From: Clostridia bacterium
Lineage (GTDB): Bacteria; Bacillota_A; Clostridia; Christensenellales; Aristaeellaceae
Assembly (NCBI GenBank): GCA_017430945.1
Contig: JAFRMB010000162.1
Coordinates: forward strand, 1-26,199
Direction of reading: 5' to 3'
DNA length: 26,199 bases
The translations under genes were made by a program, and so were the position numbers. The notes beneath the pieces were generated by a model. It did no database searches. It saw only the letters and a list, made by a program, of their open reading frames with translations, and was not told the origin of the DNA. The stretch's first letter is position 1. Each line of letters starts with the position of its first letter. Shown piece by piece: positions 6,738 through 14,267 of the stretch.

Positions 6738-9073
6738 TGGTCAGACAGATCAGCCCGTCCCTTCGATCCAGGATCGACCGCTGGTTCCGGCGGGATTACC
6801 GCGAGACGTTTCTTGAGCGCATCGAGTTGATATTCGAGGCGGAGAAGCTGTTTGAAGGCGAGGCGGCAGCCGTCCGCTACGGCCACACCCTGGACCACGT
6901 GCTCAGGCACATCACCCCGGTGACCGGCGAGGGGCCGCTGGCGGGCGAGGTCGTGCTGCGCATCCCCACGCCCGAGGAGGAGCGGGACATCCTGGCGCAC
7001 TACCGGCGCTGGTGGGACATCCCCACCGAGGCGCGCCACCGCCAGATCCTGTTTTACTACTCCGAGGGCTGGCTCAAATGCCGTCCGCCGTTCTTCGCGT
7101 CGATGGGCCACCTGGCCATGGACTGGGAGCGCATCATCGACGAGGGCATCGGCAGCTTCCGGCGCAGCGCGCAGGCGCGGCTGGAGGGCGAGAAAGATCC
7201 CGACAAGGCGGTGTTCCTGAACGGGGCGATCCTGTGCTACGACGCGGTGAGCGCGTATATCGGCCGGCTCGCGGACGCGGCGGCCGCCGAGGGACGGGAC
7301 GCGCTGGCGGGCGATCTGCGCGCCGTCGCGGAGGGCCCCGCGGCGACCTTCCGGCAGGCACTGCAGCTCATATGGATCATCTCGCTCGTGCTGCAGAAGG
7401 TCTGCGGCTGCGGCGTGCTGAACCTGAGCCGCATGGACCAGTACCTGCTGCCGCGCTATGAGGCGGACATCGCCTCCGGCGCGCTGACCGAGGACCAGGC
7501 CGTCGAGCTGCTGCAGGAATTCTACTACCGCAACAACGAGATCATGGTCCAGACGGACCACATGTCCCAGGAGATCGAGACCACGAAGTACACGCTCGAG
7601 GTGGCCTACGACGACCCGAACTATCTCATCCTGGCGGGCAGGCGCGCGGACGGCGCGCCCGGCGTGAACCGGCTGACCTTCCTGATGGTGGAGGCCGCCC
7701 GGGCGCTGCGCCTGCGCAACCCCTTCATCGTGGTGCGCTACTACGACGGCATCGACGAGGCGTTCTGGCGCTACTGCTGCGACGCCATGCGCGAGAACAC
7801 GACGCTGGTGTTCTACAACGACGAGACGATGCTGCCCGCGCTCAGGCGCTACGGCGTGAAGGAGCCCGAGCTGTACGACTACGGGTTCTTCGGCTGCAAC
7901 GATCCCACCATGCCCGGCGACACCGGCGGGCTCAGGCAGGTGTGGTTCAACCTGGTCAAGCCGCTGGAGCTGGCGCTGAACCAGGGCGATTATCCGATGG
8001 CGCCGCTGGGGCCCGAGGCGGTCGCGGCGGCGGGCCCGCTCCAGCCGCTGGACCCCGAGTGCCAGTTCGACATCGACGACCGCATGACCGGCCTGATGAC
8101 CGGCCCCTACTACGGCGTGAAGACGAAGGCGCCGGAGGAGATGACCTGCATGGCGGACGTCCTGGAGGCGTACCGTCAGCAGACCGAATACCTGATGGGC
8201 GAGTTCCGCCGCGGCTTCGAGCAGGACTTTGAGATCGAGCTGCAGGTGGCGAGGGACCGGCTGCGCATCGAAGACTGCTTTTTGCGCGGCACCGTCGAGA
8301 AGGCCGAGAGCTGGACCTGGGGCGGGGTGAAGTACCACCCGATCGTCACCCAGGGCTGCGGGCTGGCCACCGCCGTGGACGCGCTCTACGCCATCGAACA
8401 GATCTGCTTCGTGAAGAAGGAGATGACGGTGGCCGAGCTGGCCGCGCTGCTGCGAAGCGACTACCGCGGGCAGGAGCGCCTGGCGCTTCTGTGGCGGAAC
8501 CGGCTCAACAAGTTCGGCAACGACCTGGACGACGTGGACGCCTACGCCGGGCGCGTGACGGACATCTTCCTGGGTGCGGTGGACAGGTGGAACGGCGACA
8601 GGTACCTCTACCAGCTGTGGCCCACCTATTCCACCGACCGCGATTTCACCACGATGGGCCTCTACGTCGGCGCGACGCCGGACGGCCGTCGGGCCGGAGA
8701 GCCGCTCAGCGAGAACCAGTCGCCCACCAACGGCATGGACCGATCGGGGCTCACGGCCATGCTGAACTCCGTGTCGAAGGTGCCCTTCGAGGGCATCACC
8801 GGCGGGCCGCTGAACCTGCGGCTCCACCCCTCCGCCGTGGAGGGCGATGACGGGCTGGCGGTCATGAGCGCGCTGATGCGCACCTACATGGAAAAGGGCG
8901 GCATGCAGCTGCAGGTGAACGTAGTGGACGCCGAGACGCTGCGCGACGCGCAGCGGCATCCGGAGCGCTACCGCACGCTCTGCGTGCGCGTCACCGGCTA
9001 CAGCGCGTTCTTCGTCGAGATGGGCAAAAAGGCACAGGACGAGATAATCACCCGCACGGAGCACCTGGCCTGA
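6734..9073 (+). CDS. Glycyl radical enzyme of the PFL2/dehydratase type with a variant Cys-Asn-Asp active site
   Basis: This 779-residue protein is a pyruvate-formate-lyase-like glycyl radical enzyme. The radical loop near the C-terminus is RVTGYSAFFVEMGKKAQDEI, with the radical glycine at residue 755, 24 residues before the end as expected. The thiyl cysteine is Cys388 in FFGCNDP. Most dehydratases and C-N or C-S lyases in this family read GCxE, where the Glu acts as a base; here Asp390 takes that place. PFL itself has two adjacent cysteines, so this is not PFL. Other family segments are ATPDGRRAGEPLSENQSP and LNSVSKVPFEG. The frame stays open upstream, but ATG 6734 (with GGAGGGGAAGAGG upstream) fits the normal N-terminus. 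The sugar-locus context suggests a polyol, sugar or sugar-acid substrate, which is inference. Confidence 0.9.
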   Translation: MMVRQISPSLRSRIDRWFRRDYRETFLERIELIFEAEKLFEGEAAAVRYGHTLDHVLRHITPVTGEGPLAGEVVLRIPTPEEERDILAHYRRWWDIPTEARHRQILFYYSEGWLKCRPPFFASMGHLAMDWERIIDEGIGSFRRSAQARLEGEKDPDKAVFLNGAILCYDAVSAYIGRLADAAAAEGRDALAGDLRAVAEGPAATFRQALQLIWIISLVLQKVCGCGVLNLSRMDQYLLPRYEADIASGALTEDQAVELLQEFYYRNNEIMVQTDHMSQEIETTKYTLEVAYDDPNYLILAGRRADGAPGVNRLTFLMVEAARALRLRNPFIVVRYYDGIDEAFWRYCCDAMRENTTLVFYNDETMLPALRRYGVKEPELYDYGFFGCNDPTMPGDTGGLRQVWFNLVKPLELALNQGDYPMAPLGPEAVAAAGPLQPLDPECQFDIDDRMTGLMTGPYYGVKTKAPEEMTCMADVLEAYRQQTEYLMGEFRRGFEQDFEIELQVARDRLRIEDCFLRGTVEKAESWTWGGVKYHPIVTQGCGLATAVDALYAIEQICFVKKEMTVAELAALLRSDYRGQERLALLWRNRLNKFGNDLDDVDAYAGRVTDIFLGAVDRWNGDRYLYQLWPTYSTDRDFTTMGLYVGATPDGRRAGEPLSENQSPTNGMDRSGLTAMLNSVSKVPFEGITGGPLNLRLHPSAVEGDDGLAVMSALMRTYMEKGGMQLQVNVVDAETLRDAQRHPERYRTLCVRVTGYSAFFVEMGKKAQDEIITRTEHLA

Positions 9074-9117
9074 CGGCCGGCGCGGCGGGACGAGACACAT
9101 ATGAGGAGGACGAGCGT

Positions 9118-9954
9118 ATGAAGACGGGTCGCGCACTGATGGACGAGGTGCTGAACACCCATCCGGCACCGGGCGAGGTGTGCTTCTGGTGGCTGGGGCA
9201 GATGGGATACCTGATCCGGCTGGGCGAGGTGACGCTGATGATCGACGCCTTCCTGGACGCGGACAGGAGCGAACGCCTCCAGCCGGCGCTGATCGCGCCG
9301 GAGGACATGCGGGGCATCGACTATGTGATGGGCACGCACGACCACGACGACCACATCGACCGCAAGGTTTGGCGGGTCATCGCGAAGGTCCTGCCGGAGA
9401 CGAAGTTCATCGTGCCCTCCGTGTTCGTGGACGATCTGAGCGCGGACCTGGGCGTGACGCGGGAGCGGCTGATCGGCATCAGCGAGGGCAAGTACGCGTT
9501 CGAGGCGGACGGGCTGAAGATCGAGGGCATCGCCGCGGCGCACGAGACGCTGGACCGCGACCCGCAGACCGGCGAATACCCCTATACCGGCTACATCATC
9601 ACCGGCAACGGCGTGAAGCTGTACCACAGCGGCGACTGCGTGGTGTATGACGGGCTCGAGGGCAAGCTGCTGTCGAAGGGGCCGTTCGACGTGGCGTTCC
9701 TGCCGATCAACGGCCGGGACGGCAAGCGCTATCGCGCCGGCTGCATCGGCAACATGACCTTCCAGGAGGCCGTGTGCCTCGTCTGCGCGATCAAGCCCGC
9801 GCTGTCGGTGCCTGCGCACTACGACATGTTCCCCGGGAACACGGCCGACCCCATAGACTTCACGGACTATCTCGAGGCGAAGGACCCGTCGCTGAGGTAC
9901 TGGATCGGCGGGCGCGGCACGCGCGTCAGGTACGTCCGCGGGGACGCCGACTGA
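9118..9954 (+). CDS. UlaG-like metallo-beta-lactamase-fold hydrolase
   Basis: This 278-residue protein has the metal-binding signature HDHDDH (H74, H76, D78, H79), a downstream HSGD motif (about nt 9626-9637) and a later VPAHYDMFPGN segment that supplies the last histidine. The overall pattern (WLGQMGYLIRLGEVTLMIDAF near the N-terminus) resembles UlaG, the L-ascorbate-6-phosphate lactonase, and its relatives; at 278 residues it is shorter than E. coli UlaG (about 354). A sugar-lactone or sugar-phosphate hydrolase role fits the locus but is not proven. GAGGAGGA lies about 9 bases before ATG 9118, and the gene is 44 bp after the radical enzyme, clearly the same operon. Confidence 0.8.
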   Translation: MKTGRALMDEVLNTHPAPGEVCFWWLGQMGYLIRLGEVTLMIDAFLDADRSERLQPALIAPEDMRGIDYVMGTHDHDDHIDRKVWRVIAKVLPETKFIVPSVFVDDLSADLGVTRERLIGISEGKYAFEADGLKIEGIAAAHETLDRDPQTGEYPYTGYIITGNGVKLYHSGDCVVYDGLEGKLLSKGPFDVAFLPINGRDGKRYRAGCIGNMTFQEAVCLVCAIKPALSVPAHYDMFPGNTADPIDFTDYLEAKDPSLRYWIGGRGTRVRYVRGDAD

Positions 9955-9987
9955 CGGCGCACGGCGCGAACACAGAAAGGAGAGCGT

Positions 9988-10563
9988 ATGATGGACATCA
10001 AAAAGACCTATGAAGAGCTGTATACCCGCGTGCTGGAGGAGCACCGCAGGGCGTTCGAGATACAGGACATCGGCGAGCTGGAGCGGCTCATGGCGGCCAT
10101 CGTCGCCGCGGACCGCATCTTCGTGATGGGCGTCGGCCGCGAGGGCATCGCCGCGCGCGCGTTCGCGATGCGGCTCATGCACCTGGGCAAGGAGGTGCAC
10201 TGGATCTGGGACGACACCACCCCCGGCATGGCGAAGGGCGACCTGTTCATCGTGGTCAGCGGCCCCGGGCAGATCGGCCACATCCACTACGTCGCCGAAA
10301 AGGGCAAGGCGGCCGGCGCCACGCTGGCCGTCATCACCGGCGCGCCGCGCCAGAAGACCCCGATGATGGCGGACCTTACGCTGTTCGTGCCCGCGCAGGT
10401 GTACAACGGCACGGACGAGCGCTGCGTGCCCTCGGTGCAGCCCATGGGCGCGCTGTTCGAGCAGCACTGCTTCGTGCTGTTCGACATCATCATCATCATG
10501 CTGGAACAGAGCCTGAAGCTCGATCACGCGGCGATGGAGTCGCGCCACAGGAACATCGAATAG
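9988..10563 (+). CDS. SIS-domain sugar-phosphate isomerase, HxlB (6-phospho-3-hexuloisomerase)-like
   Basis: This 191-residue single SIS domain matches the size of 6-phospho-3-hexuloisomerases, which interconvert hexulose-6-phosphate and fructose-6-phosphate. Recognisable parts are FVMGVGREGIAARAFAMRLM (nucleotide-like loop), the DDTTPGMAKGDLFIVVSGPG segment, and PSVQPMGALFEQHCF. In canonical HxlB the loop reads SGSGET; here it reads SGPGQIG, so the phosphate loop is altered and a different phosphosugar is possible. AAAGGAG lies about 8 bases before ATG 9988 (an adjacent ATG at 9991 is an equal alternative). No HxlA synthase is visible next to it, so it is unlikely to be part of a formaldehyde-fixing pair. 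It is the last gene before the terminator. Confidence 0.75.
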   Translation: MMDIKKTYEELYTRVLEEHRRAFEIQDIGELERLMAAIVAADRIFVMGVGREGIAARAFAMRLMHLGKEVHWIWDDTTPGMAKGDLFIVVSGPGQIGHIHYVAEKGKAAGATLAVITGAPRQKTPMMADLTLFVPAQVYNGTDERCVPSVQPMGALFEQHCFVLFDIIIIMLEQSLKLDHAAMESRHRNIE

Positions 10564-10583
10564 GCGTCCCGGCAGGGGCGCGA

Positions 10584-10625
10584 GCCGGCAGCGGTCCGAA
10601 CCGACCGCTGTCGGCATATTTTTTT
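10584..10625 (+). terminator. Rho-independent terminator closing the sugar operon
   Basis: GCCGGCAGCGGTC (10584-10596) pairs with GACCGCTGTCGGC (10603-10615), with one G-U pair and a 6-nt loop. ATATTTTTTT follows. It ends 20 bp after the SIS gene stop. Confidence 0.93.
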
Positions 10626-10630
10626 CATGT

Positions 10631-10657
10631 TTTCTTTGTAAATGCATTGCAAAGAAA
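10631..10657. promoter_or_regulatory. Inverted repeat over the -35 of the surface-protein promoter, candidate operator
   Basis: TTTCTTTG (10631-10638) and CAAAGAAA (10650-10657) are exact inverse complements 11 bp apart, and the palindrome AATGCATT (10641-10648) lies between them. The right arm overlaps the -35 hexamer at 10647-10652, so a bound dimer would repress. The regulator is unknown. Confidence 0.45.
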
Positions 10658-10675
10658 TGATTTTTCCGCTATAAT
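10647..10675 (+). promoter_or_regulatory. Sigma-A-type promoter for the two large secreted proteins
   Basis: TTGCAA (10647-10652), a 17-bp spacer and consensus TATAAT (10670-10675) lie in an AT-rich island between terminator and gene. The leader to ATG 10746 would be about 64 nt and ends in GGAGGGG. Confidence 0.75.
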
Positions 10676-10745
10676 AGAATGTGATTATATATCCGTGCCG
10701 CCGAGGCTGCGCGGTATAAAGTAAAAGATCCTTGGAGGGGATACT

Positions 10746-13700
10746 ATGAAGCATTCCGGAAGCGCCAACAAGCTCAGGAACAGGCTGTTGTCCATTCTGC
10801 TGGCACTGATGCTGGCGCTGGGCTGCGTCGGCTTCTCTCTGGCCGAGCCGGCGGAGGAAGAGGACGAGCCCATCTCGAACGAGTGGCTGGACGAGAGCTT
10901 CGATGAAGTCGACGCCTTCGATCTGGGCGACGGCGAAGAAGGCAACGGGCTGCCTGGCGAGGGCGGCGATGTCGACCTGCCCGCAGACGGCGACGCCGAC
11001 CTGCCCGGCGAGGGCGGCGGCGATGTCGATCTGCCCGCAGACGGCGATGGGGATCTCCAGGTGGAGGATCCACAGCCGGTCGACGCGGAGCAGGGCGGCG
11101 CGGTCGTTGCCCCCGAAGACGGCGGGAATGGCACCGATGCGCCCGCGGAGGGCGCCACCGCCGGCGACGCCGAAGGCGGCGAGGTCGTCGAAGGCGGCGA
11201 GGACGTCGAAGACGAAGACGCCGACGCGGACGGGGATGCCGAAGGCGAAGAGGACGAAGACGCCGAGGACGAAGACGGCGAAGAAGACGAAGAGGACGAG
11301 GACGGAGAGGAAGAGCTCGCTGAGGATGAGGACGCCGAGGAGCTCACCGAGGACGCGCTCGAGGGCGAGATGATGCCGATGCTCGCGCCGGACGACGGCG
11401 GAGCGGCGTTCGAACTGCCCGCTTCCGTCAACGTCGCGGCAAAGGAGTTCTACACGATCGGCTGTGCCAACGCCGAATGGGCGACGAAGGAACTGGTATT
11501 CAGCGGATACAATAAGAAATATGCGGTGCCTTACGTGACCAAGGACGCCGATGGCAAGGTCACCGCCATCCGCATCAAGGGCGTCAAGGCCAAAAAGTCG
11601 ACGACGATCACGATCAAGACAAAGACCACGAACGACGACGGGACGACGACGCTCGAACAGGTGGGCGATCCAATAAAAGTCTACGTCAAGGCGGCGGCGA
11701 AGAGCCTCGCCCTGAGCGCCGCGAACGTGGGCATCGTCAAGGGCGATGTGCTTGAACTGCGCGCGTCCATCGCCTCGCCCAAGGGCGCCACGACGCAGCT
11801 GAAGTGGAGCATCGACGCGGGCGGCGAGGAGATCATCGCATTCGACGAAGAGGACGAAGGCTATCGGAACACTTTCATCCTCGGAAATCCCGGCACGATG
11901 AAGATCAAGGCCCTCAAGCCCGGCACGGCGGTCGTCAGGGTGACGAACGCCGCGGGCAAGCTGGCCAGGACCTGCACCGTCACCGTGGAAGCGGACGCGG
12001 ATTCCGTGCTGAAGAGCATTACGATGCCCGAGACGCCGAGCATCACGCTGGGCCTGAAGGAGACCTTCGATCTGCGCCACGCGATCTACGGCATCAAGCT
12101 TTTCAACGAAGCCGGCGAGGAGCTCTCCACTGAGAGCAGTGACGAAGAGGGCGGTCCCCACACCACGAACGCAAAGCTCAGGTATGCATCCTCCAAGACG
12201 AAATATGTGACTGTCAGCGCGGACGGCCTCATCACCGGCAAGAAGGCCGGCGCTTCGGTCGTCACCATCTCCTCCTACAATGGCGTGAAGAAGACGGTCA
12301 AAGTCACGGTGAAAAAGAAGAAGGCGACCTCCATCAAAATGGCGGGCCAGACTGAAACGGTGACGCTGGGGTCCGGCACATATTTCAAGCCTTCAGTGAG
12401 CTTCTCCAAGAACGGGGCCTGCTTCCTGTACTGGGAGTCCAGCGACCCCGGCGTGTTCCCGGTGACCGGCGAGGACAGGTTCACGACGATGGGCCCCGGC
12501 GGACCCGTGACGCTGACCGTGTCCAACAAGGAAGGAACGCTGACACAGTCGCTCACCATCAACGTCGTGGATTACGATCCCGCGATCGTCGTCACCAGCA
12601 GGGACGCCGATGCGACGGTGCCGTTCAGCCACATAAGGGAAGCCGATGAGCCGATCCAGGTCTATGTGAAGAAGAAGGCCTACATCAAGGGCACGCTCGG
12701 CAAGCTGGACGACAACGGCACGCCCGAAGCGTGGTTTGACGACAACTTTGAACCGCTGGAAGACGTGGTGATGGTGAAGGGCCTGAGCAAGAAGGTCAAG
12801 AAGCTCTTCACCGCCTCGGCGAGCAAGAACATCGTCACGGTCACGGGCAAGAAGAAGGGCTCGAACAGCATCACGCTGTACACGCGCGGCGGCATGCAGC
12901 GCGTGGTGAGGGTGCAGGTGCTCGCGGCGCCCAAGAAGATCACGATCCCAGAGGACCACCCGGTCTATATGAATATCGGCGACACTTGGGCGCTCATGGG
13001 CCCGAACCCGATCGGCGGCCTCACCTACGGTTCCAGCGATAAGAAAGTCATCGATGTGGACAACTTCGGCCTGATGAAGGCGGTGGGCGAGGGCACGGCG
13101 ACCATCACCGTGCAGTACAGCAAGAAGGTCAAGGCGACCTGCAAGATCACCGTGGGTCTTGAGATCGGCGGCGATCCGGTCACGCCGGACACGGGATCGA
13201 CGGAAAAGGTCAAGGCCATCCAGAGAAGGCTGGTCGAGCTCGGCCTGCTGCCCGGGACCACCGCGGAAGTGTCGGGCGTATACGACGACGCCACGAAAGC
13301 AGCGGTACAGGCCTTCCAGACGTACGCAGCGGACCACGGCTATGGCGTCACCGCCGGCGACGGCAGCAGCGTCGATGCCAAGACCCTGGCCGCGATGGAT
13401 GAATGCGTCGGCAAGGGGATCGTGTTCGACGACGAGGGCGAACCGAACATGCCGGACTGGCACATCGACGACGATCAGCCGATAAGCCTGGGGGATACCG
13501 GGGAAGCTGTGAAGGTCATCCAGGGTCTCCTGAAGGCGTACTTCGAGGATGAACTGGCCCTGACCGAGGGCGAATATAAAGAAGCCACCCAGCAGGCGGT
13601 ACAGGCCTTCCAGAACCTCAACAGCCTGGAGGTGACCGGATCGGTCGACAGCGCGACGTTCGCGAAGCTGCAGGCGGCTGTCAACAATGGGCAAACGCAC

Positions 13701-14168
13701 GTGATGCCCAGCGACGGCCTGTTCGAGATCGACGGCAACAGGATCGTGAAATACAACGGCGCCGAATCGGACGGAGCGGTGATCACGATCCCCGAGAAGA
13801 GCAACATCACGGGCTTCGAGGTCCAGTCGATCGATAAAGATGTGTTCAAGGGCAAGACGTTCATCACCGGAGTCACGTTCGAAAAAGCGAGCGCGATCCT
13901 GCTGATCGGCGACTCGGCGTTCGAAGGCTGCACGGGGCTTGCGAACATCACCATCCCCGCCAACGTATATGAGATCGGCGCAGCGGCGTTCAAGGGCACC
14001 GCGATCACGAGCGTGACCATCCCGAGCGGCGTCGAGGAGATCGCGGCCAGTACGTTCGAGGATTGCGCGGAGCTTACGACCGTGACCATCCCGGATGGCG
14101 TGACCACGATCGGTCAAGCGGCGTTCAAGAACTGCGCCAAGCTCGCCACCATGAAGGCGCCGAGCTGA
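10746..14168 (+). CDS. Secreted multidomain cell-wall protein: acidic stalk, Big Ig domains, two peptidoglycan-binding domains, BspA-like LRR
   Basis: This 1140-residue protein starts with a signal peptide (residues 1 to about 33; FSLA-EP cleavage). Residues about 35-219 are low-complexity and intensely acidic, with a tandem LPGEGG-DVDLPADGD unit at 10950-11054 and a long Asp/Glu run. From about 319 to 805 there are Big2-like Ig domains (examples: GLITGKKAGASVVTISSYNG; GLMKAVGEGTATITVQYS). Two PG_binding_1 domains follow at about 818-889 (VKAIQRRLVELGLLPG, TKAAVQAFQ) and 914-980 (VKVIQGLLKAYF, TQQAVQAFQ). Residues 989-1140 are BspA/LRR_5 repeats (IGDSAFEGCTGLANITIP, IGQAAFKNCAKL). No LPxTG or SLH motif is present, so wall attachment would be non-covalent. 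GGAGGGG precedes ATG 10746. An adhesion or structural role is inferred. Confidence 0.88.
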   Translation: MKHSGSANKLRNRLLSILLALMLALGCVGFSLAEPAEEEDEPISNEWLDESFDEVDAFDLGDGEEGNGLPGEGGDVDLPADGDADLPGEGGGDVDLPADGDGDLQVEDPQPVDAEQGGAVVAPEDGGNGTDAPAEGATAGDAEGGEVVEGGEDVEDEDADADGDAEGEEDEDAEDEDGEEDEEDEDGEEELAEDEDAEELTEDALEGEMMPMLAPDDGGAAFELPASVNVAAKEFYTIGCANAEWATKELVFSGYNKKYAVPYVTKDADGKVTAIRIKGVKAKKSTTITIKTKTTNDDGTTTLEQVGDPIKVYVKAAAKSLALSAANVGIVKGDVLELRASIASPKGATTQLKWSIDAGGEEIIAFDEEDEGYRNTFILGNPGTMKIKALKPGTAVVRVTNAAGKLARTCTVTVEADADSVLKSITMPETPSITLGLKETFDLRHAIYGIKLFNEAGEELSTESSDEEGGPHTTNAKLRYASSKTKYVTVSADGLITGKKAGASVVTISSYNGVKKTVKVTVKKKKATSIKMAGQTETVTLGSGTYFKPSVSFSKNGACFLYWESSDPGVFPVTGEDRFTTMGPGGPVTLTVSNKEGTLTQSLTINVVDYDPAIVVTSRDADATVPFSHIREADEPIQVYVKKKAYIKGTLGKLDDNGTPEAWFDDNFEPLEDVVMVKGLSKKVKKLFTASASKNIVTVTGKKKGSNSITLYTRGGMQRVVRVQVLAAPKKITIPEDHPVYMNIGDTWALMGPNPIGGLTYGSSDKKVIDVDNFGLMKAVGEGTATITVQYSKKVKATCKITVGLEIGGDPVTPDTGSTEKVKAIQRRLVELGLLPGTTAEVSGVYDDATKAAVQAFQTYAADHGYGVTAGDGSSVDAKTLAAMDECVGKGIVFDDEGEPNMPDWHIDDDQPISLGDTGEAVKVIQGLLKAYFEDELALTEGEYKEATQQAVQAFQNLNSLEVTGSVDSATFAKLQAAVNNGQTHVMPSDGLFEIDGNRIVKYNGAESDGAVITIPEKSNITGFEVQSIDKDVFKGKTFITGVTFEKASAILLIGDSAFEGCTGLANITIPANVYEIGAAAFKGTAITSVTIPSGVEEIAASTFEDCAELTTVTIPDGVTTIGQAAFKNCAKLATMKAPS
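10950..11054 (+). repeat. Tandem coding repeat in the acidic stalk
   Basis: Two near-identical units encode LPGEGGDVDLPADGDAD (10950-11000) and LPGEGGGDVDLPADGDGD (11001-11054). They differ by one inserted Gly codon and one substitution, which looks like a recent slip duplication that could vary between strains. Confidence 0.8.
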
Positions 14169-14195
14169 CGCAACACGCGGATCTACCCCTGATGC

Positions 14196-14234
14196 ACGGG
14201 CCGGCGGCATGCATGAAGGCTGCCGCCGGCCCGT
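14196..14234 (+). other. Perfect 14-bp intergenic hairpin between the two surface-protein genes
   Basis: ACGGGCCGGCGGCA (14196-14209) pairs exactly with TGCCGCCGGCCCGT (14221-14234) around an 11-nt loop. No U-tract follows (ATACAGTTCAG), so it is not a standard terminator. It may protect the upstream mRNA 3' end or partially attenuate transcription into the giant gene. Confidence 0.7.
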
Positions 14235-14267
14235 ATACAGTTCAGATCAGACGAAAGGATGAAAACC

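Noticed and set aside
6734..9073. Annotation as pyruvate formate-lyase (pflB)
   Set aside because: The adjacent Cys-Cys pair of PFL is missing, the active site reads GCND, and the activase has the two extra ferredoxin clusters of the dehydratase class.
10685..11431. A serine-rich antisense ORF over the acidic stalk
   Set aside because: The poly-Ser pattern is simply the complement of Asp/Glu codons in the sense gene.
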